From Dehalococcoidia bacterium (GTDB lineage Bacteria; Chloroflexota; Dehalococcoidia; UBA2979), in assembly GCA_009692685.1 (NCBI GenBank), contig SHYS01000002.1:204516-268515 (forward strand): a stretch of 64,000 bases of DNA, read 5' to 3'. The position numbers were made by a program, and so were the translations under genes. Within the stretch, counting starts at the first letter, position 1. Each line of letters opens with the position of its first letter. The notes below the pieces were generated by a model. The model was not told the origin of the DNA, ran no database searches, and saw only the letters and a list, made by a program, of their open reading frames with translations. Of this stretch, positions 16,654 through 26,528 are shown piece after piece.

Positions 16654-16890
16654 ATGCCTCGGCTAGAGACTGTTCCTCGTAAGAGGGGAGCAGGTGATGC
16701 GAGTCATGAAAAGGGTTGTCCACGCTGCCAGGGCGATCTGTCACGCGTCGACGACATCTGCGACAGCTACTACTCGTGCGTGCAGTGCGGCAACGTGATG
16801 TACCAATTGCCGGGCTTCGAGCGCCCGATGGCGCGACTCGGCCGGGTCGTCCCGCCGGTTGAGACGGCTGCTACTGCCCGGGCGGCGTAG
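16654..16890 (+). CDS. Small zinc-ribbon-like protein
   Basis: A 78-residue protein with a C22-x2-C25 and C42-x2-C45 pair in GCPRCQGD and YSCVQCGN, forming a likely zinc ribbon, plus C36 between them. The tail is Ala- and Arg-rich and looks unstructured. Such stand-alone ribbons often bind nucleic acid or RNA polymerase, but the role here is unknown. I chose the ATG at 16654; the frame also extends to a TTG at 16606, and neither start has a strong ribosome binding site. It follows the MFS gene by 71 bp. Confidence 0.62.
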   Translation: MPRLETVPRKRGAGDASHEKGCPRCQGDLSRVDDICDSYYSCVQCGNVMYQLPGFERPMARLGRVVPPVETAATARAA

Positions 16891-16919
16891 GCCCGTGCGT
16901 TGGCGGCTACACTCCCTCG

Positions 16920-17327
16920 ATGACCGACCAGGTATGGGTGGCGCGAGGCGAAGTCACTGACCGCGAGGATCTCCTCGATGGGCGGGTGCGCGTCGAGCTT
17001 GCGGGCGAGGCGGGCGAGGCAGGCGAGGCAGGCGCCGCGACCATCGAGGCAGGGTTCGGCTGGCGGCGCGCCCGCGACTTTATTGCCCTCGAAGCCGCCG
17101 ATTCTTTCCTCACCGTGATCGAGGGCGACAGCGAGTTCCACGCGGCCGCGATGGCTGGTTCGGTCACCACTGACCCCGAAACCGGCGCCACACGCATCGA
17201 GGCCCAGTTCATCATCGAGGACTCGATTGGCCTCGGTGCCACCCTCATGCCGATCGCGGCCGTGGTGCTGGTGGGGTCCGAGGAGTGGTCGGGCGAGTTC
17301 TCGCTCGGGATGCGCCTCGGGAACTGA
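16920..17327 (+). CDS. Hypothetical protein, 135 aa
   Basis: I do not recognise this protein. It is acidic, soluble and probably beta-rich, with segments such as GRVRVELAGEAG, FIALEAADSFLTVIEG and ATRIEAQFIIEDSIG. A 9-base unit repeated three times gives GEA-GEA-GEA at about residues 29-37. No catalytic motif is evident. It starts at ATG 16920 and ends 7 bp before the convergent fabF. Its fold and codon use suggest a genuine gene. Confidence 0.65.
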   Translation: MTDQVWVARGEVTDREDLLDGRVRVELAGEAGEAGEAGAATIEAGFGWRRARDFIALEAADSFLTVIEGDSEFHAAAMAGSVTTDPETGATRIEAQFIIEDSIGLGATLMPIAAVVLVGSEEWSGEFSLGMRLGN

Positions 17328-17334
17328 GTGCGCT

Positions 17335-18585
17335 CTACCCCTCGTAACGGCGGAACACCGCCGAGGCGTTCTGGCCGCCGAGGCCGAACGAGTTCGACAT
17401 CACTACCCGCAGGTCGGCTTTCCGAGCCACGTTCGGGACCACATCAAGGTCGCACTCGTGGTCCGGCGTCACGTAGTTGATCGTCGGCGGGATGAGGCCG
17501 TGGTGCATGGTTAGCACCGCCGCCACCGCCTCGATGCCGCCTGCGCCCGCGGCGAGGTGGCCAGTCATCGACTTCGTGGACGACATCGCGATGCGCCTCG
17601 CCTGCGCCTCGCCCAGCGCGAGCTTGATCGCCTGCGTCTCCGTCTTGTCGTTGTACGGAGTGCTGGTGCCGTGTGCGTTGAGGTACTGGACCTCCGTCGC
17701 CTCGATGTCGGCGTCACGCATCGCACGGAGCATTGCCAGCGCTTGACCGTCGGCGTCCGGAGCGGCGTCGTCTGTTGCGTCGAAGGACCAGCCGACGCCT
17801 GCGAGTTCGCCGTAGATGCGCGCACCGCGCTCGATGGCTGACTCCTCGGTTTCGAGCATCAGCACGCCGGCGCCCTCGCCGAGGATGAAGCCGTCACGAT
17901 TCGCATCGAATGGCCGGCTGGCGTGCTCCGGGTCGGCGTTGTTGTGCGACAGCGCGCCCAGGCGCCCCATCGAGGACAGCGACAGCGGCGTGATCATCGC
18001 CTCGGCGCCACCGGCTAGTAGTGCACGCGCCTGCCCGAGCCGCAGCAGGTTCAAGGCGTGGCCGAGGGCGTCCGTACCAGAGGCACACGCGGTGTTGATG
18101 GTGGTGTTTGGGCCTCGGATCCCCAGTTCGCGGCCGACCCGCGCCGCGCCCATGTGCTGGCCCATGCGGGTGATGATCAGCGGATCGACGCGGTTCGCGC
18201 CGCGTTGCGTGAGCACGTCCCACTCGGGGCCCATGTTGAAGCAGTCGCCCGATGTGGCCATGACCACGCCGATGTCGTCGCGGTTCGAGGCGTCGATCAC
18301 GAGGCCAGAGTCCTGGAGCGCCTGCTTCGAGGCCGCCACGGCGAACTGCGCGAAACGGCCGGTGCGGCGGGCGTACTTGCGGTCCATGTACGCCTCGGGG
18401 TCGAAGCCCTTCACCTCGCCCGCGATCTGTACGGGGTGCTCGGAGGGGTCGTACGTGCTGACGCGGCCGATGCCATTGCGCCCGCAGGCGAGCCCTTCCC
18501 AGAACTCGGCGATGGTGTTCCCGATGGGCGTGACGGCCCCGAGGCCGGTGATCACCACTCGATGCAGGGTGCGTTGAAACGACAT
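17335..18585 (-). CDS. fabF: 3-oxoacyl-ACP synthase II
   Basis: A 416-residue thiolase-fold condensing enzyme that elongates acyl-ACP with malonyl-ACP in fatty acid synthesis. The Cys-His-His triad is intact: C167 in NTACASGTDA, H304 in NAHGTSTPYND and H342 in SMTGHLAAGAGG, with K337 nearby. Length matches FabF (about 410). GGAGCT precedes the ATG at 18585. It stands alone rather than in a fab cluster, since no acpP, fabD or fabG is adjacent. A role in a polyketide-type pathway is possible but nothing else nearby supports it. Confidence 0.95.
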   Translation of the reverse strand: MSFQRTLHRVVITGLGAVTPIGNTIAEFWEGLACGRNGIGRVSTYDPSEHPVQIAGEVKGFDPEAYMDRKYARRTGRFAQFAVAASKQALQDSGLVIDASNRDDIGVVMATSGDCFNMGPEWDVLTQRGANRVDPLIITRMGQHMGAARVGRELGIRGPNTTINTACASGTDALGHALNLLRLGQARALLAGGAEAMITPLSLSSMGRLGALSHNNADPEHASRPFDANRDGFILGEGAGVLMLETEESAIERGARIYGELAGVGWSFDATDDAAPDADGQALAMLRAMRDADIEATEVQYLNAHGTSTPYNDKTETQAIKLALGEAQARRIAMSSTKSMTGHLAAGAGGIEAVAAVLTMHHGLIPPTINYVTPDHECDLDVVPNVARKADLRVVMSNSFGLGGQNASAVFRRYEG

Positions 18586-18769
18586 GCGTGAGCTCCAGAG
18601 TGGAACCGAGGGCTGAACCCTCGCGAGGCGGTGCGGGCGCTGGCAGATTCGATCGTACCAGCGGAGCCGTCATCGAGGCGCCTCACCGTTCGCCTTGCGT
18701 GGCAGAATACGCACCTCCGGGCGCTCGCGAACGGCGAGCGCCCTTGTCGCCCGGCGCAGGAGGTGCCAT

Positions 18770-19971
18770 GTGACCGGACCGCTGGCTGGCTACCGCGTCC
18801 TCGATCTCTCCATCTGGCAGCAGGGGACCTACGCCACCGCCATGCTCGCCGACATGGGTGCGGACGTAATCAAGATCGAGTCGTACTCGAATCCCGGTCC
18901 GCGCGCGGCCTGGGGGCGCCCGAGCCCGACAGCCCGCGCCGCGCCTACTTCGACGCCCTGAATCGAGGCAAGCACTCGATCACGCTCGACCTGAAGTCGG
19001 AAGCTGGTCTCGAGGTGTTGTGGCGCCTCGTGGCGGACGCCGATGTCTTCCATAACAACCTGCGCGGCGGTGCGATGGAGCGCCTGAGCATCACCTACGA
19101 CTCGCTGACGACACATAACCACAGCATCATCTACTCTACTGCCTCGGGCTGTGGTCACCTCGGTCCTGACCAACACACCGGTGCGATGGATACGCTGGCG
19201 CAGGCACGGGGTGGGTTCATGGCCGCGAATATCCTCGCGAATGGCGAGCCAATGGCGGCCTCGTTACCACAGGCGGACCACGTCGGCGCGATCGTCTCCG
19301 GGTACAGCATTGTCCTAGCGTTGCTGCACCGGGAACGCAGCGGCGAGGGGCAAGAGGTCAATACCTCGCTCTACGGCTCGCAGATGTGCATCCAGTCGTA
19401 CTCGATCACCGGCGGCCTCTGGAGCGGTGCGATGACGCCACCACGTCCTCGCGAGGAGCGTCCGCCAACGTGGACGCACTTCCAGGCGGGCGACGGCAAG
19501 TGGTTCATGATCGGGGCGCTGCCTGCAGACAAGTGGTGGGCGCAGTTCTGCGACGTTATGGACTCCGAGGATCTGGCCGCCGACCCGTATCGCACCGCGC
19601 CCGACAGCGCACTGCGTAACCGCGAGGTGATAGCGAAGATGGACGCGATCTTCGCGACGAAACTGCGCCACGAGTGGATGCGACTCTTTCACGCCCGTGA
19701 CCTTCTGGTCCAGCCCGTCGCCGACTACCTCGAGATTGGCTCCGACGAGCAGGCGTGGGCTAATGACTATCTCGTGCACGTCACCGATGACGAGGGTCGT
19801 GAGTGGCCGGTCGTTGGTTCGCCCGTGTACCTCTCAAAGACGCCGGCCGAGACTTGCAGCCTCGGGCCAGTATTTGGCGCGCATACCGAGGAGGTTCTGC
19901 TGGAGGCCGGTTACGCGTGGCCGGAGATTGAGGAGCTGCGCAGCCGCGGCGCGTTCGGCTTCGCTTCGTAG
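18770..19971 (+). pseudogene. CaiB/BaiF (family III) CoA-transferase broken by a one-base frameshift
   Basis: The N-terminal part starts at GTG 18770, with AGGAGG five bases upstream, and reads PLAGYRVLDLSIWQQGTYAT onward. The rest (RAYFDALNRGKHSITLDLK...) is in another frame through the stop at 19971. Adding one G to the G5 run at 18910-18914 restores a continuous protein of about 400 residues, the family length, and joins AAWG to APEPDSPRRAYF. The catalytic Asp is probably in GAMDTLAQARGG. The reading frame is otherwise clean, so an assembly error in a homopolymer is as likely as a true pseudogene. Confidence 0.85.
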
Positions 19972-20054
19972 ACGCAGCGGACGGCGGACTTCGAGGGCCC
20001 ACCTGCCGGGTAGCGTGGCCATACTGTGCGGCAGCTCTCTCCTGAGGGCGCGCC

Positions 20055-21281
20055 GTGAGGCGAAACGAGGCGGCGTTCTTGAGCGATGTCGACCGACTGC
20101 TCGCGGCTTTCGAAGCCGGTGAACTCGTGCGCCCCTCCGCGGACACGCCGAACCTCGTTGACCTTGCGCGGGGGATAGCGGAGCTCGCGGGCGTACCAGG
20201 CGTACACAGCACCGAGGTCTCGCGTGCTCTCGCCGCCGAAGTCGGGGAGTCCGAGCACATTGTGCTGGTCCTGATCGATGGCCTCGGCGCCGCCCACCTC
20301 GAGCGCGAGGAGGGTGCAGAATTCCTCCGCTCGCACCTTCGCCAGACGCTGCAGACGCCGTTTCCCTCGACGACAGCGGTCGCTCTCACGTCCTTCGCGA
20401 CGGGCGAGTGGCCGGCGCGGCACTCCGTCACCGGGTGGTGGACCTACCTCCCGTCCATTGAGGCGAGCGCGACGATACTCCCCTACCTCCGTCGATCTGA
20501 CGACGTGCCGCTCACCGATCTCGGCGTTGAAGCGGAGACGGCCTTTCCGCTGCCGGCGCTCTGGGGCGCCTGCCCTCGCGACGTGCGCTGCGTGCAGCCG
20601 AAGCGCATCGCAGGCACCGTGTACTCGCGCTACCAGACCGGGGGGCACCCGTCTGTGGGCTATGGGTCGTACCGTGAGGGTTTCGAGGCGGCTTCCGATC
20701 ACGTGCTGCAGTCGGCTGGACCGACCTACACGTACCTCTATTTCTCCCACTTCGATGCGGCGGAGCACGAGCACGGCCCCGACTCGGTGGAGGCGCAGAC
20801 GGCGCTCCTCGGGATGGACGCCGGACTGAGCCGGCTGGCGAACCACCTCGACGGGCGGGCGCGCATTGTGGTCACCTCGGACCACGGCCACGCCGCGGTG
20901 CCCGACGAGCAGCGACACCGGCTGCGCTCGACCGACCCCATCGCCTCGCACTTCCGTACGATGCCGTCCGGTGACATGCGGGTGCCCTCGTTCCACCTGC
21001 TGCCCGGGCACGCCGAGGCGTTCGCCGACGAGTTCCGCGCTCGCTACGGCGAGCACTTTGTCCTCCTCACCCCGGCCGAGGTCGAGGCGATCGAACTCCT
21101 GGGTCCCGGCGCGCTTGCTGACGAGACGCGCCGCCGACTCGGTGACTTCGTCGCCATCTCGCTCGGCATCGAGGTGCTCGGCTACGTGCCGCCCGATGGG
21201 AACCGTCGCGCGCTGCAGCAGCCGTCGCACCACTCGGGCTTGACGGCTGCCGAGATGTATATCCCGCTCGTCGTCGCCTGA
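20055..21281 (+). CDS. Alkaline phosphatase superfamily protein (nucleotide pyrophosphatase/phosphodiesterase-like)
   Basis: A 408-residue metal-dependent hydrolase of the AP superfamily. Two-metal-site motifs are visible: LVLIDGLGAAHL with D75, the nucleophile region FPSTTAVALTSFATG (Thr106/107), HFDAAEHEHGPDS, VTSDHGHAA and the final SHHSGLTAAEMYIPLV. No signal peptide is seen, so it appears cytoplasmic. It probably cleaves phosphodiester or pyrophosphate bonds; the substrate is unknown. The start is GTG at 20055 after GAGGGCG. The GDPD-family gene follows 6 bp later, suggesting a shared phosphodiester theme. Confidence 0.87.
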   Translation: MRRNEAAFLSDVDRLLAAFEAGELVRPSADTPNLVDLARGIAELAGVPGVHSTEVSRALAAEVGESEHIVLVLIDGLGAAHLEREEGAEFLRSHLRQTLQTPFPSTTAVALTSFATGEWPARHSVTGWWTYLPSIEASATILPYLRRSDDVPLTDLGVEAETAFPLPALWGACPRDVRCVQPKRIAGTVYSRYQTGGHPSVGYGSYREGFEAASDHVLQSAGPTYTYLYFSHFDAAEHEHGPDSVEAQTALLGMDAGLSRLANHLDGRARIVVTSDHGHAAVPDEQRHRLRSTDPIASHFRTMPSGDMRVPSFHLLPGHAEAFADEFRARYGEHFVLLTPAEVEAIELLGPGALADETRRRLGDFVAISLGIEVLGYVPPDGNRRALQQPSHHSGLTAAEMYIPLVVA

Positions 21282-21287
21282 TGCCGC

Positions 21288-22001
21288 ATGGTCACCTCGA
21301 TGGCGGATGTACTCGTGATCTCGCATCGCACCAACATGGGCGCATCTCCTGAGAACTCCCTTGAGGGGATCGCCGCGGCGCTTGCCGAGGGCGTCGACGG
21401 CATCGAGATTGATGTACGCGCTTCAAATGACGGCGCCCCGCTGCTCCTCCACGATGCCAGCCTCGAACGCACACACGTAGACCAGTGAGCCCTGTCGACC
21501 CTGACCGCCGTCGAGGCGCGTTCGCTTGGCGTTCCTACGCTCGAGGAGGCGCTCGCGGCGGTCGATCACGTCGCGCTCTGCATCGAACTGCAGGAGCGCG
21601 GCCTTGGAGAGGCTGTGGCGCGTGCCGTGCGCCGCCTCGATGCGGCGGCTCGCTGCTGGGTATGGGCTTTCGATCCGGAGGTGGGGCGCGAGGCGCGACG
21701 TGCACTACCGGAGGTGCCGGTCGCGCTCAACATGGATCGGGGCTCGGTCGGGCGCTTCGGCTACGACTCACCCCTCGAGGAATGCCTGCGTTCCGGCTTC
21801 GTGGCAGTCAGCCTCGACCACCGCATGGTCACCAGGGAGCTGGTGAGCGAGGCGCACGCTCGGGGGCTGCTGGTGTTCACCTGGACTGTCGATGACGCCG
21901 CGGACATCGAGCGGATGTTTGAGGCGGGCGTCGACGGCGTCTGCGGAAACTACCCGCCTCGGATCCACGCGGTCATCGAGGCGAGGCGCGCTCTGTCCTG
22001 A
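21288..22001 (+). pseudogene. Glycerophosphodiester phosphodiesterase family gene with an in-frame TGA
   Basis: A GDPD-family TIM barrel. The first part ([17 protein letters not shown], then [11 protein letters not shown] and [11 protein letters not shown]) carries the conserved HR, E and HD residues. A TGA at 21486-21488 interrupts the frame, which then continues unchanged through VPTLEEALAAVDHVALCIEL to FTWTVDDAADIERMFEAGVDG and the stop at 22001. Total span is 237 codons, about the family size. A single substitution explains the stop. It may be a real nonsense mutation or a sequencing error. It follows the phosphodiesterase gene by 6 bp. Confidence 0.83.
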
Positions 22002-22003
22002 CC

Positions 22004-23218
22004 TTACAGCGTGACGCCGAGGGCGCTGGCGACGGTGCCCATGTCCTTGTCACCTCGGCCGCTCACGTTCACGACCACGAGGTCGTCCGGGATCAGTGTC
22101 GGTGCGATCTTCATGAGGTGAGCCACCGCGTGCGCCGACTCGAGGGCCGGGATGATCCCCTCGGCGCGGCTGAGGTGTTGCAGTGCTGCGAGCGCCTCGA
22201 GGTCCGTGACGGAGCCGTATTCCGCGCGCTCCGTGACCTTCAGCCACGAGTGCTCTGGGCCCACTCCCGGGTAGTCGAGGCCGGCAGAGATCGAGTGTGC
22301 CTCCAGCACCTGCCCGAACTGGTCCTGTAACAGGTACGACTTCGCGCCGTGCAGCACGCCCGGACGCCCGGCGTTGAGGGGTGCCGCGTGGCGTCCCTCG
22401 AGTCCCTCGCCGGCCGCTTCCACCCCGATGAGCCGCACTGCTTCGTCGAGCATGGGGTAGAACATGCCGATCGCGTTCGAGCCGCCGCCGACGCAGGCGA
22501 TAGCGATTGTCGGCGCGCGGCCCTCGACGGCGTGTAATTGCTCGAGGGTCTCGTTTCCGATCACGCTCTGGAAGTCGCGCACCATCGCCGGATAGGGGTG
22601 CGGACCCACCACGCTGCCGATCAGGTAGTAGGTGTCGCGGACGTTGGTGACCCAGTCGCGAATCGCCTCACTGGTGGCGTCCTTGAGGGTGCGCGAGCCC
22701 GCCTCGACCGGCCGCACTTCGGCACCGAGGAGCTTCATGCGAAAGACGTTGAGCGACTGGCGCTGGATGTCCTCGGCGCCCATGTAGACGACGGCGGTAA
22801 GCCCGAGGAGCGCGCAGACGGTCGCCGTCGCCACGCCGTGCTGGCCGGCCCCCGTTTCCGCGACGATGCGGCGTTTTCCCATCCGCTTCGCGAGCAGTCC
22901 TTGCGCGATGGCCGCGTTGATCTTGTGTGCCCCGGTGTGCGCCAGGTCCTCCCGTTTGAGGTAGATGCGGGCGCGCGTGGCGAGCGTCTCCTCGAGGCGA
23001 TGCGCGCGCGTCAGCGGTGTCGGCCGTCCCACGTACGTTTCGAGGAGATGGTCGAGCTCTTGCTGGAAGGTGGCGTCCGCGCGCGCCTCCGCGTACGCGC
23101 CTTCGAGTTCGGTGAGCGCGGGCATGACCGTCTCCGGGACGAACTTGCCGCCGAACTCGCCGAAGTGGCCGCGTCCGTCTGGGAGGGCCGCTGGCCGGGA
23201 TACCTGGCTCGATGTCAC
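22004..23218 (-). CDS. trpB: Tryptophan synthase beta subunit
   Basis: A 404-residue PLP enzyme that condenses indole with serine to give tryptophan. The PLP lysine is K99 in [34 protein letters not shown], the glycine-rich [13 protein letters not shown] loop and the final SGRGDKDM are visible (the first is the TrpB1 type, the usual alpha partner). The start is GTG at 23218 after AGGTGG. It is the last gene of the main trp operon, 40 bp after trpF. Its partner trpA is not next to it but about 23 kb away at 46146. Confidence 0.96.
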   Translation of the reverse strand: MTSSQVSRPAALPDGRGHFGEFGGKFVPETVMPALTELEGAYAEARADATFQQELDHLLETYVGRPTPLTRAHRLEETLATRARIYLKREDLAHTGAHKINAAIAQGLLAKRMGKRRIVAETGAGQHGVATATVCALLGLTAVVYMGAEDIQRQSLNVFRMKLLGAEVRPVEAGSRTLKDATSEAIRDWVTNVRDTYYLIGSVVGPHPYPAMVRDFQSVIGNETLEQLHAVEGRAPTIAIACVGGGSNAIGMFYPMLDEAVRLIGVEAAGEGLEGRHAAPLNAGRPGVLHGAKSYLLQDQFGQVLEAHSISAGLDYPGVGPEHSWLKVTERAEYGSVTDLEALAALQHLSRAEGIIPALESAHAVAHLMKIAPTLIPDDLVVVNVSGRGDKDMGTVASALGVTL

Positions 23219-23258
23219 GTCGCCACCTGTCTGGTCTCTTGCACTTGCTGCGTACTAC

Positions 23259-23996
23259 TCAGGCCGCCGCGCGCACGGCCTCGATGAAGGCCCGCACACG
23301 CTCGTGGTCCTTGCGGCCATCGGTCTCGGTCCCCGTTGACACATCGACTGCCCATGGACGTACTCGCTGGATCGCCTCGCCGACGTTCTCGGTGGTGAGG
23401 CCGCCCGCCAGCAGGAGCGGCAGGCGGGCGGCCACCTCGCGGGCCACGTCCCAGTCGAACGTCTGGCCGCTGCCGCCTCGATATGCGCCATGCGCGGAAT
23501 CGAGGAGGAGCGCGAGAGCGAACCCGGGCTCGATCTGCGCCAGCGGGTCCGAGGGCGAATCGAGCGGCGACACGTGCACCACCTGGATCACCGGCCGCGC
23601 CACCAGCAAGCACTCTTCCCACGACTCGTCGCCGGAGAGCTGCACGAGGTCGATGCCGGTTTCGAGGGCGATCTCGTTGACTTCCTCGACGGTTTGATCG
23701 GCAAAGATTCCGACGGTCAGCGGACGCTTCACGCGCAGGTGTGCCTCGATAACCTGTGCGCCGTGGCGGAACCACTCGTCGATCTGCTCGCGGACGTGCG
23801 GCTGGTTGGGCGGCGGCACGTCCATCTCGTGCTCGTACAGCGGGCGTCCGAGGGCGCGGACCATCGCCTGCGCCTCCGCGATGTCCACGCGTCGCCTCGA
23901 TTTCGCGAATACCATGCCGACAAAGTCGGCGCCGGACTCGGCAGCAGCCAGCACATCGGCGGGAGTCCGGTTGCCGCAGATCTTCACCATGGTCAT
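23259..23996 (-). CDS. trpF: Phosphoribosylanthranilate isomerase with an internal insertion
   Basis: A 245-residue TIM-barrel isomerase of tryptophan synthesis. Catalytic C7 lies in VKICGNRT and the second acid in AVDVSTGTETDGRKD. Other blocks are LVQLSGDES, GGSGQTFDWD and LLAGGLTTENV. The enzyme is usually about 205 residues; roughly 35 extra residues lie between about 50 and 88 (LGRPLYEHEMDVPPPNQPH and after), between the first and third barrel strands. The ATG at 23996 overlaps the trpC stop as ATGA, so translation is probably coupled. Confidence 0.93.
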   Translation of the reverse strand: MTMVKICGNRTPADVLAAAESGADFVGMVFAKSRRRVDIAEAQAMVRALGRPLYEHEMDVPPPNQPHVREQIDEWFRHGAQVIEAHLRVKRPLTVGIFADQTVEEVNEIALETGIDLVQLSGDESWEECLLVARPVIQVVHVSPLDSPSDPLAQIEPGFALALLLDSAHGAYRGGSGQTFDWDVAREVAARLPLLLAGGLTTENVGEAIQRVRPWAVDVSTGTETDGRKDHERVRAFIEAVRAAA

Positions 23997-24874
23997 CGCG
24001 TACCTCCCGAGGGCGCCTCGGTGGGTGCCAGCGTCAGTTCGCGCGCCTTCGCCTCGATATCCCCAGAGAGCACCAGCGCCTCGCCGACGAGCACGGCGTG
24101 CGCGCCTGCCTCGGCCATGCGTCTTGCGTCGGCGGCGGTTTTGATCGCCGACTCGGCGACCAGCGTAATGCCAGCGGGCACGAGGGCTCCGAGCCGTTCG
24201 AAGGTCGCAAGGTCTTCCGCGAAGGTGCGCAGGTCGCGGTTGTTCACACCAACAACGCGCGCGCCAGCATCCAGGGCTGTGCGGAGCTCGGCCTCGTCAT
24301 GTACCTCGACCAGCGCCTCGAGGCCCGTCGCATGCGTCAGCGCCAGCAGTTCCGCCAGCGCCGAGGGCTGCAGCATCATCGTGATCAGCAGCAGCGCGTC
24401 CGCGCCCGCCACGCGTGCCTCGATGACCTGGTAGGCGTCGAAGAGGAAGTCCTTGCGCAGCAGCGCCGGCCGTCCACTGTCGTCGCCGAACGCTGCCCGC
24501 GCCGCCTCGATGTCTGCGAGACTGCCTTGGAAGAACGCAGGCTCGGTGAGCACCGAGACCGCCGCCGCGCCCGCCTCCGCGTAGCGCCGCGCCTGCCCAC
24601 CCGCGTCGAGGCTGGCGTCGAAGACTCCCTTCGAGGGCGAGGCACGTTTGATCTCGGCGACCAGTCGCAGCCGTGCGCCAGCGGGGCTCTTTGTAGCGCC
24701 CTCCCGGAGCCGCGCGGCGAAGTCGATCACCGGGGGCATCGACACAATGCGCGTCTCGAGGACGGCCTGCGGCACGGCGGCGCGGTCGAGCGTGAGCTGC
24801 TCCCGGCGCTGCGCGACGATACGGTCGAGCACGGTGCCCGTCTCGCGCGTCGGATCGCTGTTCGTGGAGGTCAT
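23993..24874 (-). CDS. trpC: Indole-3-glycerol phosphate synthase
   Basis: A 293-residue TIM-barrel enzyme that closes the indole ring. Family motifs include EIKRASPSKG near residue 74, LTEPAFFQGS, LLRKDFLFDAYQV, VGVNNRDLRTF and VAESAI. The essential lysines and glutamates in these blocks appear intact. It overlaps both trpD (stop/start at 24871-24874) and trpF (23993-23996) by 4 bases. Its length is at the upper end of the family (about 260-280) because of an N-terminal extension. Confidence 0.95.
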   Translation of the reverse strand: MTSTNSDPTRETGTVLDRIVAQRREQLTLDRAAVPQAVLETRIVSMPPVIDFAARLREGATKSPAGARLRLVAEIKRASPSKGVFDASLDAGGQARRYAEAGAAAVSVLTEPAFFQGSLADIEAARAAFGDDSGRPALLRKDFLFDAYQVIEARVAGADALLLITMMLQPSALAELLALTHATGLEALVEVHDEAELRTALDAGARVVGVNNRDLRTFAEDLATFERLGALVPAGITLVAESAIKTAADARRMAEAGAHAVLVGEALVLSGDIEAKARELTLAPTEAPSGGTR

Positions 24875-25923
24875 CGCGAGACTGCCCGGCTATTGCCTGC
24901 CGCCGACACGCGACGTGTGGCCTCCACGAACGCGCCAAGTCGAGCAGCAGCGTCGCCGCTATCGATGGCGCGCTTCGCCAGCTCAACGCCCTGCTTCAGG
25001 CCGCTCGCGAGGCCCGTGACGTAGAGCCCTGCGCCCGCCGTCGCGAGGATGAGGTCGCGGACGGCGGGCGGTCCATCGCCTCGGAGGACCGCCCGCAGGA
25101 TTGCGGCGTTCTCCTCGGGTGTACCGCCCTCGATGTCCGCGAACGCGTGTGTCGTCAGTCCCATTTCGGTCGGGGTGATGGTTCGCGCGGTGACCTCGGT
25201 GCCCCGCACCTCGAAGGCCGAGGTGGGGCCGGTGATGGTGATGTCATCGAGCCCGTCGCTTCCGGCCACCACGAGCGCGTGCCGCATCTCGAGGCGTGCG
25301 AGCACCTGCGCAAGCCGCTCGGCCAGCTCGGCGCTGGCGGCACCCATGACGTGGCAGTTGGCGCCGGCCGGGTTGGTGAGCGGGCCGAGGATGTTGAAGA
25401 CCGTGCGGATACCCAGTTGCGGGCGCAACGGCCCTGCGAACTTCATCGCGGGATGGAAGGTGGGCGCGAACATGAAGCCGACGCCCGTTTGCTCGATAGT
25501 GGCGGCGACCTGCTCCGGCGTGAGCGCGATGTTCGCCCCCAGCGCCTCCAGCAGGTCGGCGGCACCCGACTTCGAGGTCATCGCACGGTTGCCGTGCTTG
25601 GCGACGGTCGCGCCGGCGGCGGCGGCGACGAACGCGGCGGCCGTCGAGGCGTTGAACACCTTCCTCGATGATCCACCCGTGCCGCAGGTATCGAGAAGGG
25701 GCCGCTTCGCAATGTCGACGTGCAGCGACTTCTCGCGCATGACCTTCGCCATGCCCGTGATCTCATCGACGTTCTCGCCTCGCAGGCGGAGCGCGGTCAC
25801 GAACGCCCCGAACTGTGCCTCGGTGGCTGCGCTGTCCATGATCTCGCGCATCACCTCCGCGGCTTCGCCCTCGCTGAGGTGCCGGCCTTCGTCGACGAGG
25901 GCGATGATGGCTTCGCGGATCAT
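24871..25923 (-). CDS. trpD: Anthranilate phosphoribosyltransferase
   Basis: A 350-residue enzyme that joins anthranilate with PRPP. The PRPP-binding [20 protein letters not shown] segment and the [20 protein letters not shown] segment with LEALG are visible, in the standard order. Both ends overlap neighbours by 4 bases (trpG at 25920-25923, trpC at 24871-24874), so the whole run trpG-D-C-F is translationally coupled. There is no fusion to trpG, unlike E. coli. Confidence 0.96.
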   Translation of the reverse strand: MIREAIIALVDEGRHLSEGEAAEVMREIMDSAATEAQFGAFVTALRLRGENVDEITGMAKVMREKSLHVDIAKRPLLDTCGTGGSSRKVFNASTAAAFVAAAAGATVAKHGNRAMTSKSGAADLLEALGANIALTPEQVAATIEQTGVGFMFAPTFHPAMKFAGPLRPQLGIRTVFNILGPLTNPAGANCHVMGAASAELAERLAQVLARLEMRHALVVAGSDGLDDITITGPTSAFEVRGTEVTARTITPTEMGLTTHAFADIEGGTPEENAAILRAVLRGDGPPAVRDLILATAGAGLYVTGLASGLKQGVELAKRAIDSGDAAARLGAFVEATRRVSAAGNSRAVSR

Positions 25924-26507
25924 CGTGCCACCGCCTCGGGGACGCGCATGTGCAGGAAGTTCCGCAGCAGGTCATGTCCCATCTTCGTCATGATCGACTC
26001 CGGGTGGAACTGCACACCCTCCACGGGCAGCGTCCGATGGCGCACGCCCATGATCACGCCGCTCTCCGCCCGAGCGGTTACCTCGAGCACGGCCGGCATG
26101 CTCTCAGGCACGATGGCGAGCGAGTGGTAGCGAATCGCCTCGAACGGGTTCGGCAGTCCTTCGAAGACGCCCTTCCCGTCGTGCGTCACCATCGAGGTCT
26201 TGCCGTGCATGATCTCGCCCGCGGAGCGCACTACCCCGCCGAACGCCTCACCGATGCTCTGGTGACCCAGGCACACGCCGAGGAGCGGCGCCGTCCCCGC
26301 TGCACGTCGCACGAGGTCGACCGAGATGCCAGCCTCACTCGGGGAGCAGGGCCCCGGCGAGATCACGATGTGGTCTGGCCGCATCGCGAGGCAGTCCTCG
26401 ACAGTGATCTCGTCGTTGCGGTGCACCTCGACGTCCGCGCCGAGCTCTGCGAGGTACTGGTAGAGGTTGAATGTGAACGAGTCGTAGTTGTCGATAAGCA
26501 GCAGCAT
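25920..26507 (-). CDS. trpG: Anthranilate synthase glutamine amidotransferase subunit
   Basis: A 195-residue class I glutamine amidotransferase that supplies ammonia to TrpE. The nucleophile C79 is in [12 protein letters not shown] and the His-Glu pair in [19 protein letters not shown] begins the domain, typical of TrpG/PabA. AGGAGAACC precedes the ATG at 26507. The gene follows the Nudix-DinB gene by 21 bp and overlaps trpD by 4. It could also serve a PabB, but no pabB is in the window. Confidence 0.95.
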   Translation of the reverse strand: MLLLIDNYDSFTFNLYQYLAELGADVEVHRNDEITVEDCLAMRPDHIVISPGPCSPSEAGISVDLVRRAAGTAPLLGVCLGHQSIGEAFGGVVRSAGEIMHGKTSMVTHDGKGVFEGLPNPFEAIRYHSLAIVPESMPAVLEVTARAESGVIMGVRHRTLPVEGVQFHPESIMTKMGHDLLRNFLHMRVPEAVAR

Positions 26508-26528
26508 GCTGGGGTTCTCCTGGTTCTG

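Noticed and set aside
17001..17036. GEA-coding 9-base repeats as a mobile or regulatory repeat
   Set aside because: They are in frame within an acidic loop of the 135-residue protein and look like simple codon-level slippage.
18905..18920. Programmed ribosomal frameshift in the CoA-transferase
   Set aside because: The site is a plain G run without a stimulatory hairpin or stop arrangement, and CaiB/BaiF genes are not known to use recoding.
19911..21326. A 471-codon minus-strand frame opposite the phosphodiesterase gene
   Set aside because: Low-complexity Arg/His composition and full overlap with a gene carrying metal-site motifs show that it is a shadow.
21486..21488. TGA in the GDPD gene as selenocysteine
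   Set aside because: No SECIS-like hairpin is apparent just downstream and GDPD enzymes have no selenocysteine at this place; TGA is used as a normal stop in many intact genes here.
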